From assembly GCA_016197365.1 (NCBI GenBank), contig JACPVS010000028.1, positions 30,421-94,420 of the forward strand: a stretch of DNA of 64,000 nucleotides, given 5' to 3'. Position numbers and translations under genes: made by a program. This DNA comes from Mycolicibacterium cosmeticum. Lineage in GTDB: Bacteria; Actinomycetota; Actinomycetes; Mycobacteriales; Mycobacteriaceae. Shown here one piece after another: positions 41,426-48,490 of the stretch (positions are counted from its first letter, which is position 1; every line of letters begins with the position of its first letter). The notes under the pieces are model-generated. The model saw only the letters and a list, made by a program, of their open reading frames with translations, did not search any database and had not been told where the DNA came from.

Positions 41426-43324
41426 GTGATGACGGTGGCGGAGGCCAGGGGTTTCGCGGTGCGCCCGAAAGCGCGCCGCCCGGTGGTGTGGGCGCTGCCG
41501 TCGGTGCGGTGGGCGGTACTGGCGGTCGCGCTGTTGCTCGTCGGCTTGGCGACCCAACTCCTGGGTGCTCCCGAATTTTTCTGGTGGACGGCCTATCTCG
41601 CCGGTTACCTGGCCGGCGGCTGGATTCCGGCCCGCGACGGGCTGATCGAACTGGCGCAGCGGCGCCTTGATGTGGACCTGCTGATGATCGTGGCTGCCGT
41701 CGGCGCCGCGGCCATCGGCCAGGTGTTCGACGGTGCGCTGCTGATCGTCATCTTCGCCACCTCCGGTGCCCTGGAGGATCTGGCGACCCGGCGCACCGAG
41801 GACTCGGTGCGCGCGCTGCTGGACCTGGCCCCCGACCGAGCGGTGCGACTCGATGAGCAGGGCGAACAGGAGGTCGCCGCCGAGGCGCTGCGTGTCGGCG
41901 ACCTGGTGCTGGTGCGGCCGGGGGAGCGGATACCCGCCGACGCGGTGGTGGTGGACGGGGCGTCCGATGTCGACCAGTCCTCAGTCACCGGTGAGCCGGT
42001 GCCCGCGACCAAGCTGGCTGGTGACGACGTGTTCGCGGGCACGCTCAACGGCGCAGGCGCGTTGCGCGCCCGGGTGGCCCGGGACCCCGCCGACAGCGTG
42101 GTGGCCCGGATCGTGGCGATGGTCGCGGAGGCCTCGGCGACCAAAGCCGGCACGCAGCTGTTCATCGAGAAGGTCGAACAGCGCTACTCGGTGGTCGTCG
42201 TGGCGGCCACGCTGGCGCTGTTCGCGGTGCCGCTGGCGTTCGGTGAGGATCTGCGCGGCGCCTTGTTGCGGGCCATGACGTTCATGATCGTGGCCTCGCC
42301 GTGCGCGGTGGTACTGGCCACCATGCCGCCGCTGCTCTCGGCGATCGCCAACGCCGGGCGGCACGGGGTACTGGTGAAATCTGCTGTGGCCCTGGAGAAT
42401 CTGGCGGATGCCGAGATCGTCGCCTTCGACAAGACCGGCACGTTGACCTCGGGCCGCCCGCGACTGGACGCCGTGGAGGTCGTCGGCGGTCACCGCGAGG
42501 CGGACGTGTTGCGCCTCGCCGCCGCCGCCGAGCAGTACAGCGAGCACCCGCTGGGCCGTGCGATCACCGAGGCGGCGCGGCACCGCGGGATCGACGTGCC
42601 TGCCGCGGGCGACTTCCTGGCCATCCCGGGCCGGGGGGTGTGGGCGACCGTGGGGCCGACGCACGTCCAGGTACTCAACCCGGCGGCGGTCGAGGCGAAC
42701 CTGCCCACCGTGGCACGCCTGGAGGAATCCGGGGCGACGGCGGTGGTGGTGATCGTCGACGGCGTGATGGCCGGCGTGCTGGGTCTGCACGACACGGTCC
42801 GGCCCGGGGCCACCGAAGCGATCAGTGCACTCGCTGCGCTCAACCCGGTTCTGCTGACCGGCGACAACGCCCCGGCGGCGAGACATCTGGCCGCCGCCGT
42901 CGGCATCGCCGAGGTGCACGCCGGACTGTTGCCCGAGCAGAAGGTGGACGCGGTGCGCGCCCTGCCGGGGCGGGTCCTGATGGTCGGCGACGGTGTGAAC
43001 GACGCCCCGGCGATGGCCGCCGCCCACGCGTCGATCGCGATGGGCGGCCGCGGCGCCGACCTGACCCTGCAGACCGCCGATGTCGTCACCGTCGCCGACG
43101 ACCTGGGCACCATCCCGGCCGTGGTGGCGTTGGCGCGCCGGGCCAGGCGAATGGTGCTGGCCAACCTGGCCATCGCCGCCACCTTCATCACCGTCCTGGT
43201 CATCTGGGACCTGTTCTGGTACTTGCCTTTACCGCTCGGTGTCGCCGGGCACGAGGGGTCGACCATCCTGGTCGCGCTCAACGGGCTGCGGCTGCTGCGC
43301 GACCGGGCCTGGCCCGGCGGGTAG
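41426..43324 (+). CDS. ctpJ: P1B-4 type Ni/Co-transporting ATPase (CtpJ-like)
   Basis: The product is 632 aa. Membrane metal-site motifs SPC (in VASPCAVVL) and HEGST (in AGHEGSTIL) mark the P1B-4 subgroup; no N-terminal heavy-metal domain is present. The phosphorylation loop DKTGTLTSG, TGEP and GDGVNDAPA are intact. It should export Co(II)/Ni(II) from the cytosol. GTG 41426 or ATG 41429 could be the start, with a very short leader. It is divergent from nmtR. Its 3' end overlaps a convergent TetR gene by 96 bp. Confidence 0.9.
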   Translation: MMTVAEARGFAVRPKARRPVVWALPSVRWAVLAVALLLVGLATQLLGAPEFFWWTAYLAGYLAGGWIPARDGLIELAQRRLDVDLLMIVAAVGAAAIGQVFDGALLIVIFATSGALEDLATRRTEDSVRALLDLAPDRAVRLDEQGEQEVAAEALRVGDLVLVRPGERIPADAVVVDGASDVDQSSVTGEPVPATKLAGDDVFAGTLNGAGALRARVARDPADSVVARIVAMVAEASATKAGTQLFIEKVEQRYSVVVVAATLALFAVPLAFGEDLRGALLRAMTFMIVASPCAVVLATMPPLLSAIANAGRHGVLVKSAVALENLADAEIVAFDKTGTLTSGRPRLDAVEVVGGHREADVLRLAAAAEQYSEHPLGRAITEAARHRGIDVPAAGDFLAIPGRGVWATVGPTHVQVLNPAAVEANLPTVARLEESGATAVVVIVDGVMAGVLGLHDTVRPGATEAISALAALNPVLLTGDNAPAARHLAAAVGIAEVHAGLLPEQKVDAVRALPGRVLMVGDGVNDAPAMAAAHASIAMGGRGADLTLQTADVVTVADDLGTIPAVVALARRARRMVLANLAIAATFITVLVIWDLFWYLPLPLGVAGHEGSTILVALNGLRLLRDRAWPGG

Positions 43325-43903
43325 CTCGTAGCGGGTCACGTACTCGTCGAGGAAGGCCCGGGCCTCCTCGTGCCCGCGGGTGATTCCCAATCCGTTCTCC
43401 AGCGCCATGACGCGGGCCAGGCTGGCGACGATCATCGACATCACCACCGGCGGGAACGTGCCGGCATCCACGCCGTGCGCCCGCAGTGCCGTCCGCAGGG
43501 TGGCCTCCTCCAGGTCGCGGACCCGCTCCGCGTAGGCAGCGATCTCGCTGCGGATCGCCTTGCGGTGGTTGGCCAGCGCCATGAACTCCATCCACAACTG
43601 AGCACCGGGTGCGCTGTTGAGGTCCCAGAGTGCCCGCAGCGGGGCCGCCTCGGTGAGCGTTGCCCGCTGCCGCCCCAGGTTCGCCTCGGCGCCCGCCCGC
43701 AGCACCGCGACGTACAGATCGTCCATCGTCGGGAAGTAGTAGTGCACCAGCGCGGGCTTGACCCCGGCGGCGGCGGCGACCCGTCGGGAGGTGGCCGCGG
43801 CGTACCCGTCGTCCAGCATGATCTGGGCGGTTGCCCGGATCAGTGCGGTCCGGGCGGCCGGATCGCGTTCCCTTGACCGCTTCGGCTTCGCGCTGCTAGA
43901 CAT
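43229..43903 (-). CDS. TetR-family transcriptional regulator
   Basis: From ATG 43903 the product is 224 aa. The helix-turn-helix lies at about 30-55 (SRRVAAAAGVKPALVHYYFPTMDDLY). The last 34 or so residues, Pro/Gln-rich, are read from DNA that also encodes the end of ctpJ, a 96-bp convergent overlap. It is divergent from the SDR-P450 genes, with a perfect palindrome between them, and is probably their repressor as well as its own. Confidence 0.88.
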   Translation of the reverse strand: MSSSAKPKRSRERDPAARTALIRATAQIMLDDGYAAATSRRVAAAAGVKPALVHYYFPTMDDLYVAVLRAGAEANLGRQRATLTEAAPLRALWDLNSAPGAQLWMEFMALANHRKAIRSEIAAYAERVRDLEEATLRTALRAHGVDAGTFPPVVMSMIVASLARVMALENGLGITRGHEEARAFLDEYVTRYELPAGPGPVAQQPQPVERDQDGRPLVPGDTER

Positions 43904-43920
43904 GGCCCCACCATAAATGC

Positions 43921-43934
43921 TGGGCGATCGCCCA
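43921..43934. promoter_or_regulatory. Palindromic operator between TetR and SDR-P450 genes
   Basis: TGGGCGATCGCCCA is a perfect 14-bp palindrome in the 55-bp gap between the divergent TetR (43903) and SDR (43959) starts. Its place and symmetry fit the TetR-family operator controlling both directions. Confidence 0.75.
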
Positions 43935-43958
43935 AACTCTGTCTTCATAGGGGATGAC

Positions 43959-44795
43959 ATGACTGGTCGGGTCGAGGGCAAGGTCGCGCTCATCACCGGT
44001 GCGGCCCGCGGCCAAGGGCGCAGTCACGCGGTGCGGTTGGCCGCGGAGGGTGCCGACATCATCGCGGTGGACATCTGCGCGACCTTCGACAACTCACCCG
44101 CGCTGGGCTCCACACCCGAGGATCTCGCGGAGACGGCCGAGATGGTGAAGAACCTGGGCCGCCGGGTCGTCACCGCCGAGGTCGACGTGCGAGACCACGA
44201 CGGGATCAAGGCCGCCGTCGACAGTGGCGCCGAGCAGTTGGGTGGCCTGGACATCATCGCGGCCAACGCCGGTATCGGCACCACCGGGGTGCGGCTGGAC
44301 AAGATGGCCGAGTATCTCTGGCAGGAGATGATCGACGTCAACCTGTCCGGGGTGTGGAAATCGGTGAAAGCCGGTGTGCCGCACATGCTGGCCGGCGGCC
44401 GCGGCGGATCCATCATCCTCACCAGCTCGGTGGCGGGCACCAAGGCGTACCCGTTCACCGGGCATTACGTCGCGGCCAAGCACGGTGTCGTCGGTCTGAT
44501 GCGATCCTTCGCCGTCGAACTGGGCCAGCACTCGATCCGGGTCAACTCGGTGCACCCCACCCATGTGAACAGCCCGATGCTGATGAACGAGAAGACCTAT
44601 CGGATGTTCCGGCCCGAGTTGGCCAACCCGGGACCCGATGACCTGGAGCCGGTGTGCCGGACGTTCCACGTGCTGCCCATCCCGTGGGTGACGCCCGAGG
44701 ACATCAGCAATGCGGTGCTCTTTCTGGCCTCCGATGAGGCCCGCTACATCACCGGGGTGACCCTGCCCGTCGACGGGGGGAGCTGTCTGAAGTGA
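43959..44795 (+). CDS. Mycofactocin-coupled-type short-chain dehydrogenase
   Basis: The product is 278 aa. TGAARGQGRSHAVRLA near the start, a long DICATFDNSPALGSTPEDL insertion and NAGIGTTG, YVAAKHG and IRVNSVHPTHVNSPML are typical of the mycofactocin-associated SDR family (carveol dehydrogenase-like), which hold NAD non-exchangeably. It likely oxidises a terpenoid or steroid alcohol. ATG 43959 is used; the frame extends to 43917. It overlaps the P450 gene by 4 bp (GTGA). Confidence 0.85.
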   Translation: MTGRVEGKVALITGAARGQGRSHAVRLAAEGADIIAVDICATFDNSPALGSTPEDLAETAEMVKNLGRRVVTAEVDVRDHDGIKAAVDSGAEQLGGLDIIAANAGIGTTGVRLDKMAEYLWQEMIDVNLSGVWKSVKAGVPHMLAGGRGGSIILTSSVAGTKAYPFTGHYVAAKHGVVGLMRSFAVELGQHSIRVNSVHPTHVNSPMLMNEKTYRMFRPELANPGPDDLEPVCRTFHVLPIPWVTPEDISNAVLFLASDEARYITGVTLPVDGGSCLK

Positions 44796-45973
44796 CGGTC
44801 TACTACGACCCTTACGACGTCGGTATCGTCAACGATCCCTACCCCACCTATGCCCGGCTGCGGGACGAGGCGCCCGTCTATTACAACGAGCAGTACCGGT
44901 TCTGGGCGCTGTCGCGGCATGCCGATGTGGAGTCGGCGCTGTCGGACTGGGAGACGTTCTCCAACAGCCGAAGTGACATCCTCGAATTGGTGCAGTCGGA
45001 TTTCGACATGCCCGCCGGGGTGATGATGTTCGCCGATCCGCCGGTGCATTCGATGCTGCGCGGGCTGATGTCGCGGGTGTTCACGCCGCGGCGGATGGCC
45101 GACATCGAGGACCAGATCCGCGCGTTCTGCGTGCGGTGCCTGGACCCGTGGGTCGGGACGGACGGCTTCGACATCATCGCCGAACTGGCGTCGATGATGC
45201 CCATGCGCGTCATCGGAATGCTCTTGGGCATACCGGAATCCGAACAGATCGGCGTCAGGGACGCCAACGACGCCAACCTGCGTACCCGCCCCGGCGCACC
45301 GATGAAGGTGCGCGACGCGAACAAGATCGCCGACGGCCGGATCTACGCCGACTACGTGGAGTGGCGGTCACACAACCCGTCCGACGACCTGATGACGGCC
45401 CTGTTGAACGTGGAGTTCACCGACGAGGACGGGGTCATGCGCAAGCTGACCCGCAAGGAAGTGCTGCACTACACGCAGGTGGTGGCCGGCGCCGGTAACG
45501 AGACCACCGGCCGGCTCATCGGCTGGCTGGCCAAGGTGCTCGCCGAGCATCCCGACCAGCGCCGCGCCGTGCAGCAGGACCGCTCACTGCTCAACCGGGT
45601 GGTCGACGAGACGCTGCGCTTCGAACCGACCGGTCCGCACGTGGCGCGTTGGGTGGCAAAGGATTTCGAAGCCCACGGCCAGACGATCCCGGCGGGCAGC
45701 GCCATGCTGCTGCTGTTCGGCGCGGCCAACCGCGACCCGCGGCGCTACACCGACCCGGACACCTACGACATCCGGCGCGACAACATCAGCCACCTCACCT
45801 TCGGCAAGGGATTGCATTACTGCCTGGGCGCCAACCTGGCCCGCCTCGAGGGCCGGGTGGCACTGGACGAAATGCTGAACCGGTTCCCGGACTGGGGCAT
45901 CGACTACGACTCGGCGAGACTGGCCCCGACCTCGACGGTCCGCGGCTGGGAGAAGCTGCGCATCACCGTGTGA
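44792..45973 (+). CDS. Cytochrome P450
   Basis: The product is 393 aa. The I-helix oxygen-activating segment is AGAGNETT, the EXXR is in DETLR and the haem-binding loop is FGKGLHYCLGANLARLEG with the Cys ligand. It belongs with soluble bacterial P450s of about 400 residues. The GTG at 44792 overlaps the SDR stop, so hydroxylation and alcohol oxidation may be successive steps on one substrate, under the divergent TetR regulator. It ends in an 11-bp overlap with the convergent acyl-CoA synthetase gene. Confidence 0.93.
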   Translation: MTVYYDPYDVGIVNDPYPTYARLRDEAPVYYNEQYRFWALSRHADVESALSDWETFSNSRSDILELVQSDFDMPAGVMMFADPPVHSMLRGLMSRVFTPRRMADIEDQIRAFCVRCLDPWVGTDGFDIIAELASMMPMRVIGMLLGIPESEQIGVRDANDANLRTRPGAPMKVRDANKIADGRIYADYVEWRSHNPSDDLMTALLNVEFTDEDGVMRKLTRKEVLHYTQVVAGAGNETTGRLIGWLAKVLAEHPDQRRAVQQDRSLLNRVVDETLRFEPTGPHVARWVAKDFEAHGQTIPAGSAMLLLFGAANRDPRRYTDPDTYDIRRDNISHLTFGKGLHYCLGANLARLEGRVALDEMLNRFPDWGIDYDSARLAPTSTVRGWEKLRITV

Positions 45974-47831
45974 GGATCGTCCTCAGCGCATCCAGCACCG
46001 CCGGATCCTCGATGGTGGACGGCACCGGCTCGTCACGGCCGTCGGCGATGCCGCGCATGGTCTTGCGCAGGATCTTGCCCGAGCGGGTCTTCGGCAGCGC
46101 GGGCACCACGTCGACGAGTTTGAAACTCGCGACGGCGCCGATGTTGTCGCGGACCGCGTCGATGAGCTCCGCAGCCAGCCCGTCGGCGGTGGCACCGGAT
46201 TTGAGCACCACCAGCCCGCGCGGCACCTGCCCCTTGATCTCGTCCGCCACACCGATCACCGCGCATTCGGCGACGGCGGGGTGGTTCGCCAGCACAGCCT
46301 CGATCGATCCCGTCGACAACCGGTGCCCCGCCACGTTGATCACGTCGTCGGTGCGCCCGACCACGAAGAGGTAACCGTCGGAGTCGATATGGCCCCCGTC
46401 ACCGGTCAGGTAGTAGCCGGGGAATGCGGACAGATACGACGAGACGTAACGCTTGTCGTCACCCCACAGCGTCGGCAGCGTGCCGGGCGGCAGCGGTAGC
46501 CGCACACAGATCGAACCCTCTTCGCCCGCATCGCATTCGGTGTTGTCCGGGCGCAGCACCCGGACATCGAAGCCGGGCATGGGGACCGTCGCCGAGCCGG
46601 GTTTCACCGCCAGGGCCTGCACGCCCATCGGGTCGGCGGCGATGGCCCAGCCGGTCTCGGTCTGCCACCAGTGGTCGACCACCGGGATGCCGAGTTTCTC
46701 GGTGGCCCAGTGAAAGGTGGCCGGGTCCAGCCGCTCGCCGGCCTGGAACAGGTACCGCAGGCTGGAGACGTCGTGCTCGGCGAGCAGCAGCGCTTCGGGG
46801 TCTTCCTTCTTGATGGCGCGGATCGCCGTCGGGGCACTGAACATTACCTTCACGCCGTGCTCGGCGACCACCCGCCAGAACGCGCCGGCATCGGGTGTGC
46901 CGACCGGCTTGCCCTCGTAGAGCAGCGTCGTCGCGCCGAGTAGCAGAGGTGCGTAGACGATGTAGGAGTGGCCGACCACCCAGCCCACATCGGAGGCGGC
47001 CCAGTACACATCGCCGGGCTGGGTGTCATAGATGTGGCGCATCGACCACAGCAGCGCCACCGCGTGCCCGCCGTTGTCGCGGACGATGCCCTTCGGCTTG
47101 CCGGTGGTGCCGGAGGTGTACAGCACGTACAGCGGATCGGTGGCGGCGACGGGGACCGGGTCGACGGGCTGGGCGGTGGACATCGCGGCGGCCCAGTCCA
47201 CGTCACGCCCGTCGACCAGCGTGCACGGTTGTTGAACACGCTGCAGGATCACGCATTTCGGGGTGTTGCACTCGGCCATCTCCAGGGCGGCGTCCAGCAT
47301 CGGTTTGTAGGCGACGACGCGGCTCGGCTCGACACCGCAGGACGCCGACACGACCACGGCGGGTTGGGCGTCGTCGATGCGGGTGGCCAGTTCGTGGGCG
47401 GCGAACCCGCCGAACACCACCGAATGCACCGCGCCGAGGCGAGCGCAGGCCAGCATGGCGATCGCGGCTTCGGGCACCATCGGCATGTAGATGACGACGC
47501 GGTCGCCTTTGTCGACGCCGAGGCTGCGCAGCACTCCCGCGAATCGGGCTGTCTCGTCATGCAATTCGCGGTAGGTGTAGGTGCGCTTCGTGCCGGTCAC
47601 GGGGGAGTCGTAGATCAGCGCGGCCTGGTCACCCCGGTCGGCCAGGTGCCGGTCCAGGGCGTTGGCGCACGTGTTGAGCTCCCCGTCGGGAAACCACCGG
47701 TAGAACGGCGGGTTGCTGTCGTCGAGCACCTGCTGCGGAGCCCGCGTCCAGGTGACCGCCGTGGCGGCGTCCGCCCAGAACGCCGCCGGATCGGAGATGC
47801 TGGTGTCGAAGAGCTCACGGTAACCGGGCAT
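45963..47831 (-). CDS. prpE: Propionyl/acetyl-CoA synthetase (PrpE-like)
   Basis: The product is 622 aa, an ANL acyl-CoA synthetase of the acetyl/propionyl branch: N-terminal PGYRELFDTSISDPAAFWADAA, VFGGFAAHELATRIDDAQP, the AMP-binding YTSGTTGKPKGIV, WWQTETGW and the C-terminal catalytic Lys in LPKTRSGKILRKTMR. Propionate versus acetate preference cannot be read from the sequence, but the length and RDNGGHAVAL segment favour PrpE. It may use propionate from the lipid or sterol side chains handled by neighbouring genes. ATG 47831. Confidence 0.85.
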   Translation of the reverse strand: MPGYRELFDTSISDPAAFWADAATAVTWTRAPQQVLDDSNPPFYRWFPDGELNTCANALDRHLADRGDQAALIYDSPVTGTKRTYTYRELHDETARFAGVLRSLGVDKGDRVVIYMPMVPEAAIAMLACARLGAVHSVVFGGFAAHELATRIDDAQPAVVVSASCGVEPSRVVAYKPMLDAALEMAECNTPKCVILQRVQQPCTLVDGRDVDWAAAMSTAQPVDPVPVAATDPLYVLYTSGTTGKPKGIVRDNGGHAVALLWSMRHIYDTQPGDVYWAASDVGWVVGHSYIVYAPLLLGATTLLYEGKPVGTPDAGAFWRVVAEHGVKVMFSAPTAIRAIKKEDPEALLLAEHDVSSLRYLFQAGERLDPATFHWATEKLGIPVVDHWWQTETGWAIAADPMGVQALAVKPGSATVPMPGFDVRVLRPDNTECDAGEEGSICVRLPLPPGTLPTLWGDDKRYVSSYLSAFPGYYLTGDGGHIDSDGYLFVVGRTDDVINVAGHRLSTGSIEAVLANHPAVAECAVIGVADEIKGQVPRGLVVLKSGATADGLAAELIDAVRDNIGAVASFKLVDVVPALPKTRSGKILRKTMRGIADGRDEPVPSTIEDPAVLDALRTILTR

Positions 47832-47885
47832 ACCGCAGAACCTAGCGCGAAAAATTCGCTCCCGGGTCCAGTCGGACCGGCCGCC

Positions 47886-48314
47886 TCAGTTGGAGGTGCG
47901 CACCAATTCGATGACCGGAATCACCCGGGTGGTCTTGCGCTGGTAGTCGCCGAACTGCGGTTCGGCTTCGACCTGCGTGGCGTACACGGTGTCGCGTTCG
48001 TCGCCGTCGAGGACGCGGGCGGTGACCGGAAACGTGTCGGTGCCCTGCTCCACCACGGTGTCCGGGTGGGCCACCAGGTTGTGATACCAATCCGGATTGG
48101 TGTCCGCGCCGCCCTTGCTGGCGAAGATGAAGATGCGGTCATCGTCGAGCAGGGGCACCAGCGGCGCGATGCGTTCGGTCCCGGACTTGGCGCCGACGTG
48201 ATGCACCAGCACCAGGGGTTTGCCCTCGAAGACGCCGCCGGCCTTGCCGCCGGTGGTCCTGAATTCCTCGATGACTCGGCGGTTCATCTCGTCAAAGTCG
48301 ATGGCATCGGTCAT
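47886..48314 (-). CDS. Deazaflavin (F420)-dependent nitroreductase/oxidoreductase, Ddn family
   Basis: From ATG 48314 the product is 142 aa, a split beta-barrel of the Ddn/FQR family (LVHHVGAKSGTERIAPLVPL, then KGGADTNPDWYHNLVAHPD). Members use reduced F420 to reduce quinones or other substrates. A short dyad and a -10 lie directly upstream. A second family member is at 62230-62730. Confidence 0.87.
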   Translation of the reverse strand: MTDAIDFDEMNRRVIEEFRTTGGKAGGVFEGKPLVLVHHVGAKSGTERIAPLVPLLDDDRIFIFASKGGADTNPDWYHNLVAHPDTVVEQGTDTFPVTARVLDGDERDTVYATQVEAEPQFGDYQRKTTRVIPVIELVRTSN

Positions 48315-48335
48315 GGCCTGGCTCCCTTGCGCTCT

Positions 48336-48364
48336 GCGGTTGTGATGAACCAACCGCGAGAATA
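48336..48364 (-). promoter_or_regulatory. -10 and inverted repeat before the Ddn-family gene
   Basis: On the minus strand TATTCT (48364 to 48359) is a good -10 match. Immediately downstream GCGGTTG and CAACCGC (48351-48357 and 48336-48342) form a 7-bp inverted repeat with an 8-nt centre, located at the expected transcription start. It suggests repressor binding or a 5' hairpin. Confidence 0.5.
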
Positions 48365-48403
48365 ATGCCTTCTATTCCGTTGCTGGTCCCGAGCGATGCC
48401 AAA

Positions 48404-48471
48404 CGCAATGTACGGCTGACAGCTTCGCGATGGATATATACGCATCGTGAAGCTCTCAGGCTGACATTGCG
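48404..48471 (-). terminator. Long imperfect hairpin after the amino-acid decarboxylase gene
   Basis: Arms 48404-48432 and 48443-48471 are 29 nt each and complementary at 23 positions, around a 10-nt AT-rich loop. It lies 19 nt past the decarboxylase stop on the minus strand, with TTT directly after it. A terminator is the simplest reading, but the size is unusual; it could be a small palindromic repeat element. Confidence 0.55.
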
Positions 48472-48490
48472 ATCGCTTGACCCCGCCGAC

